Shown here piece by piece: positions 8,874 to 17,531 of a DNA stretch of 47,918 nt (the first letter of the stretch is position 1; every line of letters starts with the position of its first letter). The stretch comes from JBAXGW01 sp037139195. Lineage in GTDB: Bacteria > Bacteroidota > Bacteroidia > Bacteroidales > JAHJDW01. The notes under the pieces are model-generated. The model made no database searches and was not told the origin of the DNA. It saw nothing but the letters and a program-made list of their open reading frames with translations. The DNA is taken from positions 1 to 47,918 of the forward strand of contig JBAXGW010000032.1 of the NCBI GenBank assembly GCA_037139195.1. Reading direction: 5' to 3'. A program made the translations under genes and the position numbers.

Positions 8874-9731
8874 ATGCGTTTTGCCTCAAAGTATTTAATA
8901 TATACACTAATAATTCTAACTATTGCATCTTGTAATATGTTCAAAGTGGACGAAAAACAAGATGCAATAGCTAGAGTGAATGACAAATATCTTTATAAAA
9001 ATGAACTTTCTAAATTGGTGCCTACTGGATTGACAAAGCAAGATAGTATTGTATTTGTTCAGAATTACATCAATAGTTGGATAAAACAAAATTTACTCTT
9101 ATCCACCGCAGAAAAAAATCTTCCTACCGATCAAAAGGACTTTCAAAATTTAATTGATGAATATAGAAATTCTCTATTAATTTTTACTTATGAAAAAGAA
9201 TTGGTTCGTCAAAAGTTAGATACATCAGTTACAGATGCACAAATAGAAAAGTATTATAAAGAAAATCAAAATCAATTTCAGCTAAAATATAATATTATTA
9301 AGGTTTTATACGTTAAGGTTCCGTTGAAAGCTCCAGATTTGCAAAACTTGAAAAAATATTTAAAGTCGGACAATGAAGTGGATCGAACTAAATTGGAAGA
9401 TTATTGTCATAAATATGCAATTAATTATTTTTTAGATAATGAATCGTGGCTTGTATTTGATGACTTTTTAAAAGAAGTTCCAATTACTACTTATGACCAA
9501 GAGAACTATCTTAAAAATAATAGATTTGTTGAGATTAAAGATTCAACATCGCAATATTTTGTGAATATTAAAGGTTTTCAGATTAAAGAATCAATATCTC
9601 CATTCAATTTTGAAAAGGATAATATTAAAAGCTTAATTCTAAATCAGCGTAAATTAGAACTTATTGATAAAATGGGAACTCAAATTTTTGTTGATGCACA
9701 AAAAAAAGGAAATTTCGAAATATATAAATAA
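8874..9731 (+). CDS. SurA-like lipoprotein lacking a clear parvulin domain
   Basis: 285 residues. Lipoprotein signal with lipobox LTIASC (Cys at 20). The next segment, AIARVNDKYLYKNELSKLVP and INSWIKQNLLLSTAEKNL, is like the N-terminal helical chaperone module of SurA/PpiC proteins. A short region about 120-150 (VTDAQIEKYYKENQNQF, KVLYVKVPL) resembles the linker and first strand of a parvulin domain, but the glycine-rich YF..G and GYHI motifs are absent, so enzyme activity is unlikely. Probably a membrane-anchored chaperone partner of its two neighbours (6 nt before, 11 nt after). Partner role is inferred from the operon. Confidence 0.8.
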   Translation: MRFASKYLIYTLIILTIASCNMFKVDEKQDAIARVNDKYLYKNELSKLVPTGLTKQDSIVFVQNYINSWIKQNLLLSTAEKNLPTDQKDFQNLIDEYRNSLLIFTYEKELVRQKLDTSVTDAQIEKYYKENQNQFQLKYNIIKVLYVKVPLKAPDLQNLKKYLKSDNEVDRTKLEDYCHKYAINYFLDNESWLVFDDFLKEVPITTYDQENYLKNNRFVEIKDSTSQYFVNIKGFQIKESISPFNFEKDNIKSLILNQRKLELIDKMGTQIFVDAQKKGNFEIYK

Positions 9732-9742
9732 TAATAACCCGA

Positions 9743-11080
9743 ATGAAAAATAAATTTTTTTTAATATTATTTTTTGCTGCAAATTGTTTTTTTGTTAACG
9801 CTCAAGACCAAATTGTAGATCAAGTTGTTGGTGTTGTTGGAAGTAAGTCTATTTTGCTTTCTGATATAGAAAATCAATATATACAAATGGGAGTTGGTGG
9901 AGAAGTAAACAATTTTGAAACAAAATGTCAGATATTAGAAGAGTTGATGCTCCAAAAAATGTTGTTAAATCAAGCAGACCTTGACAGCGTTGTTGTTACT
10001 GACGAACAAGTAGAAGGGGAGACAGAGCGACGATTAAGGTATTTTATTAGTCAAATTGGTTCTGAAAAAAAATTAGAAGAATATTTTAAAAAGTCCATAG
10101 TAGAAATAAAAGATGAACTAAAAGAGTCAATACGTGATCAAATAATGATTGATGATGTACAAAAGAAAATATCCGGAGATTTAAAAGCCACTCCTTCCGA
10201 AGTTAAAGCATATTACAATACCATACCAAAAGATTCTTTGCCTAAAGTTAGTGCTCAAGTTGAGGTTGCGCAAATAGTAAAAAGTCCAATTGTTACGAAA
10301 GAATCAAAAGTTGAAGCAAGAGAACGACTAGCTGAAATGAGAGACCGAATTATTAAAGGCGAGGATTTTGCAAAAATAGCAATACTTTATTCAGAAGATC
10401 CTGGTTCAGCAAAAAAAGGTGGGGAACTTGGTTTTTATAGCAGAGGGGAATTATATCCTGAGTTTGAAGCGGTTGCTTTCGCTCTTAAAGATAAAGAGCT
10501 TTCAGATATTATTGAAACAAAAGCGGGTTATCATATTATCCAGATGATTGAAAGAAGAGGAGAGCAAATTAATGTTCGTCATATATTAATTCAAGCTCAG
10601 GTTACCACTGAAGCTATGTTAGCTGCTCAAGCTCTTCTTGATAGTGTTGCAACTTTGATTTCAACTAATAAAATGACCTTTGAGGAAGCTGCCCAAAAAT
10701 ATTCAGATGATGATACTAAAAATAATGGTGGTATTATTCTAAATCAATACGCTGGAACTTCAAAAATTGATGTAGATAAAGTTGATCCCTCTCTGTTTTT
10801 TGTAGTTGATAAAATGAGAGTTGGTGAAATATCTAAACCAGTTATTTCTAGAACAGCCGACGGTAAGCAAGCTTATAGAATAGTTAAACTTAATTTCCGC
10901 AGCGACCCACACATTGCAAATTTAAAAGATGATTATCAGTTAATTCAAGATGTTGCATTAGCAGATAAAAAAGCTAGAACAATGACAGAATGGGTAAATA
11001 AGAAGAAAGCAACTACTTTTGTTCAAATAAATGGTTCTTATTTAGGTTGTGATTTTAAATATAACTGGTTCAAGAAATAA
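9743..11080 (+). CDS. SurA-like periplasmic chaperone / peptidyl-prolyl isomerase
   Basis: 445 residues, close to the length of E. coli SurA and with the same order of parts. Signal peptide about 1-20 (ends CFFVNAQ), N-terminal chaperone module (VVGVVGSKSILLSDIENQY, EELMLQKMLLNQA), then parvulin domain 1 about 170-275 (AQVEVAQIVKSP, GGELGFYSRGELYPEFE, AGYHIIQMIERRGEQ) and domain 2 about 276-385 (NVRHILIQAQVT, YSDDDTKNNGG). The second domain has lost parts of the usual motif, as in other SurA proteins where only one domain is active. Likely escorts outer-membrane barrels to BAM. The symbol surA is plausible but left empty because the neighbouring paralog could hold that role. Confidence 0.92.
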   Translation: MKNKFFLILFFAANCFFVNAQDQIVDQVVGVVGSKSILLSDIENQYIQMGVGGEVNNFETKCQILEELMLQKMLLNQADLDSVVVTDEQVEGETERRLRYFISQIGSEKKLEEYFKKSIVEIKDELKESIRDQIMIDDVQKKISGDLKATPSEVKAYYNTIPKDSLPKVSAQVEVAQIVKSPIVTKESKVEARERLAEMRDRIIKGEDFAKIAILYSEDPGSAKKGGELGFYSRGELYPEFEAVAFALKDKELSDIIETKAGYHIIQMIERRGEQINVRHILIQAQVTTEAMLAAQALLDSVATLISTNKMTFEEAAQKYSDDDTKNNGGIILNQYAGTSKIDVDKVDPSLFFVVDKMRVGEISKPVISRTADGKQAYRIVKLNFRSDPHIANLKDDYQLIQDVALADKKARTMTEWVNKKKATTFVQINGSYLGCDFKYNWFKK

Positions 11081-11154
11081 TAATTTAATTGTGTTCATCT
11101 ATTTGAATCATTATTTGTTATTTGCATTGTATAGATAAACTAAAAAATAAATCG

Positions 11155-12117
11155 ATGAAATATACGTCTGATGTTGAGGCGATGAATGCCTTAGTTGACA
11201 AATATGATATACTTCGTAAAGAAATTTCTAAAAGAATTGTAGGCCAGGATAAAGTAGTTAAAGATATAATTGTATCCATTTTTAGTAATGGTCATTGTTT
11301 ATTAGTTGGAGTTCCAGGTTTAGCTAAAACGCTTTTAGTAAATACACTTTCACAAGCATTAGGACTTTCATATAGCAGAATTCAGTTTACACCCGACCTT
11401 ATGCCATCTGATATAATTGGCACTGAATTACTAGACGAAAACAGAAAGTTTAAATTTATTAAAGGACCGCTATTTGCTAATATTATCTTAGCTGATGAAA
11501 TAAATAGAACACCTCCTAAAACACAATCAGCACTTCTTGAAGCGATGCAAGAAAGAGCAGTTACTACCGCTGGAGTTACTTATCCTTTAGAACAACCTTT
11601 TTTTGTGTTAGCTACACAAAACCCTATTGAACAAGAAGGAACGTATCCATTGCCTGAAGCTCAACTCGACCGTTTCATGTTTAATGTTTGGCTCGACTAC
11701 CCTTCATTTGAAGAAGAAAAACTTGTTGTTAGTACCACTACCTCTGATGTAAACGAAAATATTGATGTTGTAATTAGCGCTGAGGAAATATTGTATTTTC
11801 AAAAGTTAGTTAGAAGAATTCCAGTTACCGATAATGTTTTAGAATATGCTGTAGCATTAGCTTCTAAGACTCGTCCTAATACAGAAAGAGCTTCGAATTT
11901 AGCTAATGAATATTTGAGCTGGGGCGCTGGACCAAGAGCTTCACAATATTTGGTAATTGGGGCTAAATGTCATGCGGCTTTATCTGGGAAATATGCTCCT
12001 GATATAGAAGATGTTAAAAGCATTGCGAAGCAAGTATTACGTCATAGAATTGTATTGAATTACAAAGCTGAAGCAGATGGCTTAACTGCTGACAGCTTAA
12101 TTGATAAATTGATTTAA
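11155..12117 (+). CDS. MoxR-type AAA+ ATPase
   Basis: Cytoplasmic AAA+ ATPase of the MoxR group, 320 residues from the ATG at 11155. The frame continues upstream to a TTG at 11122, but the ATG is the better start. Walker A is GVPGLAKT (about 52-59), Walker B with its Asn-Arg is ILADEINRTPPKTQ (about 111), followed by LATQNPIEQEGTYPLPEAQL, the sensor 1 region that marks MoxR proteins. These ATPases usually act with a DUF58 and VWA-domain protein in envelope or stress functions; none is present here, since the next gene is convergent. It follows the SurA-like gene by 74 nt and may be on the same transcript. Confidence 0.95.
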   Translation: MKYTSDVEAMNALVDKYDILRKEISKRIVGQDKVVKDIIVSIFSNGHCLLVGVPGLAKTLLVNTLSQALGLSYSRIQFTPDLMPSDIIGTELLDENRKFKFIKGPLFANIILADEINRTPPKTQSALLEAMQERAVTTAGVTYPLEQPFFVLATQNPIEQEGTYPLPEAQLDRFMFNVWLDYPSFEEEKLVVSTTTSDVNENIDVVISAEEILYFQKLVRRIPVTDNVLEYAVALASKTRPNTERASNLANEYLSWGAGPRASQYLVIGAKCHAALSGKYAPDIEDVKSIAKQVLRHRIVLNYKAEADGLTADSLIDKLI

Positions 12118-12154
12118 TACGTTTGAAAAAGATAAAAAAAATTAGATTCTGAAA

Positions 12155-13690
12155 TTATTCTGCCTTATTAAGTGCAATTCTAAATGTTGTTCCTTTATCT
12201 GGAGTGGATTGTTTAACAAAAATTTTACCACTATGGTAGTTTTCAACAATCCTTTTGGTTAATGATAATCCCAAGCCCCATCCTCGTTTTTTTGTGGTAA
12301 AACCTGGTTTGAAAATTGTTTTAAATTTTCGTTTAGGAATTCCTTTTCCTGTATCAGAAATATCAATGGTAACACTTTTTAGTTCTTCAATTAATGATAT
12401 TGAAATTTTGCCTTTCCCCTCCATTGCATCAATAGCGTTTTTTGATATATTTTCAATAACCCAATTAAAAAGATTTACATTTAAAGAAATGATGATTGGA
12501 TGATTAGGTAATTGTATATCGAACTCTACTTTTTTTGATGTTCTTGCTTTTATGTAATCTATTGCATCTGCAATAGTTTTATTAATATCTTCAGGATAAA
12601 GTTCAGGCTCTGAGCCTATTTTTGAAAATCTTTCGGTAATAGTGCCTAATCTGGAAAGGTCTTTTTCGATTTCTCTAATTACAGATTCTTCAAGTCCTTT
12701 TTCTCTTAGATATTCGAACCACGCCATTAATGATGAAAGTGGAGTTCCCAATTGATGTGCTGTTTCGCGAGCCATTCCTGCCCAAACCTGATTTTGTTCT
12801 GCTTTACGTGAATTACTAAATACTAAATAAGAAACAAAAAGAAAAAGTCCGATTATGCCAAATTGGATAAACGGGAAAAAACGTAATTGCTTAAAAAGCA
12901 ATGAATTTTCATAGAAAATATAGTTTTTACTTTGTTTATCAAGCTGAATTTCTATTGGTTTGTTTTGTGCAGCCATAGAAGCTAAATGCATTTTGACAAT
13001 TGACGGATTAACACTTTCCGTGGAATCTAAATTTCCGAAAGCGATTATATTTTCTTTTGTGCTGTCTGTTATTATTACTGGGACAGATGCTGAGTTTAAA
13101 ACAATTTCTGATAAAAAAGATTTAATAAGGTCATTCATTACTTTTTGCAGTTCAGAAAGCAATTTTGAGTCTTTATAATAGATAAAACTCAATGTTTTGT
13201 TCCGGTACTTAACCTCAATTGGTTCATGTTGAGTAAACGATTTTTTCAAACTGTCAACTAAAATACTATTTTCTAATTTCGTAATTGATAAAGAATCGTC
13301 TATATTTAAATTTATTGAAGATATTATTTTGTTGTTTTTATCTGTTAAAATAGTAGGAATGTTCTTATTAGAGGATATGATATTGATATAAAAGGTTAGA
13401 TCATTTGCCGAATTGTCGCTCAGTAAACGATGATAAGCACTTGCCCAAAGTTCAATTTTGGATCGCTCATCTGCTTTGATTTTTTTGAATAATTCATCGG
13501 TATAACTCACTAATAATGCTTTTCTTTCAATGGCATTTGCCCATAATTTAGCCTTTTTCCTTTCATCACTTGCTATCTTTTTTACCATGGTATTAGTATA
13601 CCAAAGAGAAGCAGAGACAATTGCAAAAGCTAAAAAAACCAGAAAGAATTTCCAGCGCTGACTTACGGAATATATATTAATATCTTTCAT
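12155..13690 (-). CDS. Membrane sensor histidine kinase with a duplicated sensor module
   Basis: 511 residues. Membrane segments at about 14-34 and 270-292 enclose a roughly 235-residue periplasmic region. The H box is ARETAHQLGTPLSS with the phospho-acceptor His at 312; the N box is NWVIENISKNAIDAMEG; G boxes are ISDTGKGIPKRKF and GWGLGLSLTKRIV. The periplasmic part holds two similar units: about 111-183 (IPTILTDKNN... HEPIEV ... FIYYKDSKLLSELQ) and about 203-272 (VPVIITDSTKEN ... NKPIEI ... YIFYENSLLFKQLR). No HAMP or response regulator is seen. Starts 5 nt after the ppk2 stop, so it is in an operon with ppk2 and lies near the pst genes; phosphate sensing is possible but not shown. Confidence 0.93.
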   Translation of the reverse strand: MKDINIYSVSQRWKFFLVFLAFAIVSASLWYTNTMVKKIASDERKKAKLWANAIERKALLVSYTDELFKKIKADERSKIELWASAYHRLLSDNSANDLTFYINIISSNKNIPTILTDKNNKIISSINLNIDDSLSITKLENSILVDSLKKSFTQHEPIEVKYRNKTLSFIYYKDSKLLSELQKVMNDLIKSFLSEIVLNSASVPVIITDSTKENIIAFGNLDSTESVNPSIVKMHLASMAAQNKPIEIQLDKQSKNYIFYENSLLFKQLRFFPFIQFGIIGLFLFVSYLVFSNSRKAEQNQVWAGMARETAHQLGTPLSSLMAWFEYLREKGLEESVIREIEKDLSRLGTITERFSKIGSEPELYPEDINKTIADAIDYIKARTSKKVEFDIQLPNHPIIISLNVNLFNWVIENISKNAIDAMEGKGKISISLIEELKSVTIDISDTGKGIPKRKFKTIFKPGFTTKKRGWGLGLSLTKRIVENYHSGKIFVKQSTPDKGTTFRIALNKAE

Positions 13691-13695
13691 TTATA

Positions 13696-14568
13696 TTATT
13701 TTTCATTATCAAGAAAATGTCTAGCTTCGATAATGCCACGTTTTTGTTTGTAGCTAGCTTCTGGATATTTTAAATTTAAACTTTCGAGTTTTTTTAAAAT
13801 TATTTGAGAGATGATAGTGCGAGAATAAAGCTTTTTATCGGCAGGAATAATATGCCAAGGGGCATTATCTGTAGAAGTTGCCGTAAACATATCTTCGTAG
13901 TAACTCATGTATTCATTCCAATGCTGGCGTTCTGAAATGTCATCAAATTTAAACTTCCAATTTTTTGGAGAGTAATTTATTCTTTTTAACAAACGTTTTT
14001 TTTGTTCTTCCTTAGATATATTCAAATAAAATTTCAGAATATGAAATCCATTATTATTCATGTATTTTTCAAAGTTATTTATATCTGTAAAACGCATTTT
14101 CCAAAATTCCATATCTTTTTTTGGGTTTTCTGGAATAAAAGGCAAAAATTGTTTGCTTAAAAGCTCAGGATGAACTCTTGCGATTAAAGTTTCTTCATAA
14201 TACGAACGGTTAAAAATACCTATATGCCCGCGTTCAGGCATCTCTTTATTACAGCGCCACAGAAAATCATGTTTAAATTCTTCAGGCGATGGTGTGCCAA
14301 AGCTTTTTATTTGAAATCCCTGAGGGTTTACTCCTGACATTACATGTTTTATAATACCGTCTTTCCCTGAAGCGTCCATTCCTTGAAGAATTATTAATAG
14401 AGCATGCTTACTATCGGCATAAAGTATATCTTGCATTTCAGAAATTTTCTGTTTGTTTTCTTCAAGAACAGAAATTGCTTGCTCTTTTGATTTAAATCCA
14501 GCAGTACTCTCGCTTTTTAATTCTTTGAATTTTGTATTGTCTGGATAATAAATATAGTCTCTTTTCAT
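13696..14568 (-). CDS. ppk2: Polyphosphate kinase 2 family protein
   Basis: 290 residues, a single-domain PPK2. Transfers phosphate between polyphosphate and nucleotides (or the reverse) in the cytoplasm. Walker A is GMDASGKDG (63-71) with the following IIKHVMSGVNPQGF; the lid and base-binding part includes the GTPSPEE motif, FLWRCNKEMPERG and IFNRSYYEETLIARVHP, all hallmarks of the family. Length and motifs fit the single-domain classes (I or III); direction (nucleotide to polyP or polyP to nucleotide) cannot be told from sequence. Divergent from the pstSCAB operon, 255 nt away, so phosphate uptake and polyphosphate use are side by side. Preceded by a TATTTTTG box at 14589-14596. Confidence 0.95.
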   Translation of the reverse strand: MKRDYIYYPDNTKFKELKSESTAGFKSKEQAISVLEENKQKISEMQDILYADSKHALLIILQGMDASGKDGIIKHVMSGVNPQGFQIKSFGTPSPEEFKHDFLWRCNKEMPERGHIGIFNRSYYEETLIARVHPELLSKQFLPFIPENPKKDMEFWKMRFTDINNFEKYMNNNGFHILKFYLNISKEEQKKRLLKRINYSPKNWKFKFDDISERQHWNEYMSYYEDMFTATSTDNAPWHIIPADKKLYSRTIISQIILKKLESLNLKYPEASYKQKRGIIEARHFLDNEK

Positions 14569-14588
14569 TAATTAAAAGTTTATAAAAT

Positions 14589-14596
14589 CAAAAATA
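14589..14596 (-). promoter_or_regulatory. Promoter -7 box for ppk2 and the sensor kinase
   Basis: Minus-strand TATTTTTG (TAnnTTTG) ends about 20 nt before the ppk2 start codon. No convincing -33 element. Shares the intergenic region 14569-14823 with the pst promoter; no obvious direct-repeat pho box was seen there. Confidence 0.45.
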
Positions 14597-14783
14597 CAAG
14601 GTTTTTAATAATATTTTGGTATTTGAATTGTTAATTTTCAATTTTCAATAATTAATATCTTCAAATTTAACAATTTAACTAATTTTTTATATATTATGAG
14701 TTAGAAAAGACTATTAAGAAGCTTAGTTGATAATATTTTTTATGAATTAATTAAATTGAATCAACACGCAATAAAATTATTTG

Positions 14784-14791
14784 TATATTTG
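14784..14791 (+). promoter_or_regulatory. Promoter -7 box for the pst operon
   Basis: TATATTTG, a full TAnnTTTG match, lies 32 nt before the pstS ATG. The nearest TTG upstream (14756-14758) is 25 nt away, longer than normal, so a regulator may be needed for full strength; that last point is inference. Confidence 0.55.
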
Positions 14792-14823
14792 CATACTAAA
14801 CATATATACATTATAGAAAAGAT

Positions 14824-15783
14824 ATGAAAACTAAAATTTTTACAGTTGCTATTTTGGTAGCAATGCTTTTTAATGGCTGTAGCAATAATAAAACAGCAAG
14901 CTCAGAGGGAGAAATGAAAGGAACAATTACTATTTCTGGTGCGTTTGCCCTTTATCCATTAGCAACAAAATGGGGTGAAGAATTCACAAAAAAGTATCCA
15001 AATGTGCGTTTCGATATTTCTGCTGGTGGTGCAGGCAAAGGCATGGCTGATGCCTTGTCAAACATGGTTGACATTGGAATGGTTTCAAGAGAAATCAACG
15101 AAGAGGAAATAAAAAAGGGAGCATGGTTTATTCCTGTTTCTAAGGATGCCGTTGTTCCAATGATAAATGAAAAAAATCCTTTGTGCAAAGAACTTTTATC
15201 TAAAGGTGTTAGTAAAGAAACTTTTGCCAAAATATTTATAACAGAGGAAATAAAGAATTGGGGAGCAGTTATAGGAAAAGCAGATAAAAACTCTATGAAA
15301 GTTTATACTCGCTCTGATGCATGTGGTGCTGCTGATGTTTGGGCAAAATACATGGGTAAAAAACAAGAAGACTTAAAAGGCACAGGAGTTTTTGGCGACC
15401 CAGGTTTAGCTGAAGCTGTTAGAAATGATGTTTTAGGTATAGGGTTTAATAATATTTGTTATGCTTATGATATGAAAACAGGTACTGTTAATTCCGGTTT
15501 AAGAATTTTACCACTTGACATAAATGGTGATGGCAAAATTACTGAGGACGAAAATTTTTATCAAACAAAAAATGATTTAGTAAAAGCAATTTATGCAAAT
15601 AAGTTTCCTTCACCTCCATCTAGAGATTTGTATTTAGTTTGTAATGGAAAACCACAAGATAAAAAGTTGGTAATGGCATTTTTAAACTGGGTTTTAACAG
15701 AAGGACAAACATTTGTTGAAAGTTCTGGGTATATTAAAATTACTGAAGAAAAATTGAAACAAGCAATTGAAAAGGCTAAATAA
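14824..15783 (+). CDS. pstS: Phosphate ABC transporter, substrate-binding lipoprotein
   Basis: 319 residues. Lipoprotein signal with lipobox MLFNGC (Cys at 19), so anchored rather than free in the periplasm. Body is a PBP-II phosphate-binding fold: TISGAFALYPLATKWGEEF, FDISAGGAGKGMADALS, DIGMVSREI (phosphate-cradling loops), and YTRSDACGAADVWAKYMG in place of the usual SGT hinge loop. Residues 232-243 (DINGDGKITEDE) form a perfect EF-hand-like calcium loop. First gene of pstS-pstC-pstA-pstB; its stop overlaps the pstC start by one base. Confidence 0.95.
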   Translation: MKTKIFTVAILVAMLFNGCSNNKTASSEGEMKGTITISGAFALYPLATKWGEEFTKKYPNVRFDISAGGAGKGMADALSNMVDIGMVSREINEEEIKKGAWFIPVSKDAVVPMINEKNPLCKELLSKGVSKETFAKIFITEEIKNWGAVIGKADKNSMKVYTRSDACGAADVWAKYMGKKQEDLKGTGVFGDPGLAEAVRNDVLGIGFNNICYAYDMKTGTVNSGLRILPLDINGDGKITEDENFYQTKNDLVKAIYANKFPSPPSRDLYLVCNGKPQDKKLVMAFLNWVLTEGQTFVESSGYIKITEEKLKQAIEKAK

Positions 15784-16679
15784 TGAACATTTTATCGAAG
15801 AGGAAAATTGATACTATAGCACATAGAGCAATGCAGGGTATAACAATCCTGTTTTGCTCTTTTGTGTTGTTTATAGCACTGGGTCTTTTACTAAAATCAT
15901 TGCCAATTCTTAAGGATAATTCGTTTTTACATTTATTATCTTCAAGAAAGTGGCACCCTTTGAATGGCGAGTTTGGCATGTTGCCATTTATCGTTAGTAC
16001 TTTTTGGGTAACAGGTCTTGCAATATTATTTTCGGTTCCATTATGTATTTTGTTTGCAATATATTTAACAGAATATGCAAATAGTAAAGCCTTGAAAATT
16101 GTCTATCCTTTTATAGATATTTTATCTGGAATACCATCTGTAATTTTTGGCGTTTGGGGTATTTTGGTAATTGTGCCTTTTATTAGAGATTATTTAGCTC
16201 CGTTTTTTGGAATTCAATCGGCTGGATATTCAATATTAGCAGGAGGTTTAGTTCTTTCAATTATGGTAATTCCTATTATTGTAAATGTTATTGTTGAAGT
16301 AATAAAATCTATTCCTCAAGAATTAAGAGATGCATCGCTTTCATTAGGTGCAACAAAATGGCAAACCATAAAATATACTGTATTAAGAAAAGCTAAGCCT
16401 GGTATTATTGCGGCTATTGTTTTAGGTTTATCACGTGCATTTGGCGAAACTTTAGCAGTTATTATGGTTGTTGGTAATGTGGTTCAAATACCAAGCAACT
16501 CTTTGCAAGCGGGTTATCCATTGCCAGCTTTAATTGCAAATAATTATGGTGAAATGCTTTCAATCCCTTTATATGACTCTGCTTTGATGTTTTCAGCCTT
16601 GATATTATTTATTATTGTTGTGATTTTTAATTTGCTTTCGAGATGGATATTAATGAGAGTAGAAAGGAGTAACGGATGA
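15783..16679 (+). CDS. pstC: Phosphate ABC transporter permease
   Basis: 298 residues, inner-membrane subunit of PstSCAB. About six membrane segments, the first at about 20-40 (GITILFCSFVLFIALGLLL). Signature regions: IDILSGIPSVIFGVWGI, the EAA-type coupling loop SIPQELRDASLSLGATKWQTI, and LSRAFGETLAVIMVVGN. ATG overlaps the pstS stop (TAATG), and its own stop overlaps the pstA start by 4 nt (ATGA), so translation is coupled through the operon. Confidence 0.96.
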   Translation: MNILSKRKIDTIAHRAMQGITILFCSFVLFIALGLLLKSLPILKDNSFLHLLSSRKWHPLNGEFGMLPFIVSTFWVTGLAILFSVPLCILFAIYLTEYANSKALKIVYPFIDILSGIPSVIFGVWGILVIVPFIRDYLAPFFGIQSAGYSILAGGLVLSIMVIPIIVNVIVEVIKSIPQELRDASLSLGATKWQTIKYTVLRKAKPGIIAAIVLGLSRAFGETLAVIMVVGNVVQIPSNSLQAGYPLPALIANNYGEMLSIPLYDSALMFSALILFIIVVIFNLLSRWILMRVERSNG

Positions 16680-17530
16680 AGCTAGATAAAAGAAAAGCTG
16701 AAGAAGAATTTTTTAAGATATTGATGCGTATTTCGGCATTGATTGTTATGAGCAGTTTGCTGCTTATAGTTGGCAGTGTTTTTGCAAAAGGGTTTCCTTC
16801 TTTATCAATAGAAATGTTAACTGAAACTCCAAAAGGAGGATTTTATATGGGAGGTGAAGGGGGTATATTAAATTCTATAATTGGCTCGCTGTATTTAGCA
16901 TTTGGAGCAACTGTATTGGCTTTAATTATTGGCTATCCAATTGTTATATATATGAATGTTTATGCAGGAAAAGATTCTAAAAGGGCAAATTTAATAAGAG
17001 TTTGTTTCGATGTGCTTTGGGGTATTCCATCGATTGTGTATGGCGCATTTGGCTTTGTAATAATGATATTTCTTGGAATTAAAACTTCATTATTAGCTGG
17101 AATCCTTGTTATTACACTGGTTGTTCTGCCAGTAATTGTTAGAACTATTGATGAGGTTGTTAGAATGGTTCCGAATGGATTATTTGAAGCATCGTATGCA
17201 CTGGGAGCAACAAGGTTTGAAACTGCTTTTAAAGTAATATCAAGACAAGTATTGCCAGTTATTCTAACGTCTGTTCTAGTTGCTTTTGGTAGAGCAATTG
17301 GTGATGCTGCTGCTGTGCTTTTTACAGCAGGCTTTACCGATTATATTCCAACTTCCTTGTTCCAATCGGCAGCAACTTTACCATTAGCAATATTTTTTCA
17401 ATTGGGTTCGCCCATAGTTGAGGTGCGAGAAAGAGCTTATGCTTCGGCATTTGTGCTTACAGTTATTATATTGTTAGTTAGTGTTATATCTCGTTTTTTA
17501 ATAAGAAGGTACAAGAAATTTAAAGTTTAA
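16676..17530 (+). CDS. pstA: Phosphate ABC transporter permease
   Basis: 284 residues, second inner-membrane subunit, homologous to PstC. Membrane segments at about 18-38, 63-87, 111-135 and further on. Signature regions: FDVLWGIPSIVYGAFGFVIM, coupling loop MVPNGLFEASYALGATRFET, and AFGRAIGDAAAVLFTAGF. PstA and PstC form the channel through which phosphate passes when PstB binds ATP. One base separates its stop from the pstB start. Confidence 0.96.
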   Translation: MKLDKRKAEEEFFKILMRISALIVMSSLLLIVGSVFAKGFPSLSIEMLTETPKGGFYMGGEGGILNSIIGSLYLAFGATVLALIIGYPIVIYMNVYAGKDSKRANLIRVCFDVLWGIPSIVYGAFGFVIMIFLGIKTSLLAGILVITLVVLPVIVRTIDEVVRMVPNGLFEASYALGATRFETAFKVISRQVLPVILTSVLVAFGRAIGDAAAVLFTAGFTDYIPTSLFQSAATLPLAIFFQLGSPIVEVRERAYASAFVLTVIILLVSVISRFLIRRYKKFKV

Positions 17531-17531
17531 A

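Noticed and set aside
11122..11154. TTG-started N-terminal extension of the MoxR gene
   Set aside because: The 11 extra residues are not typical, and an ATG at 11155 gives the normal MoxR start.
12255..13178. Plus-strand ORFs (82 and 72 codons) opposite the histidine kinase
   Set aside because: Antisense shadows of conserved kinase and sensor codons.
14569..14823. Pho-box-like operator between ppk2 and pstS
   Set aside because: I looked for direct repeats with proper spacing and found only AT-rich runs and the common ATTTTCAATTTTCAAT filler, also seen near 36353.
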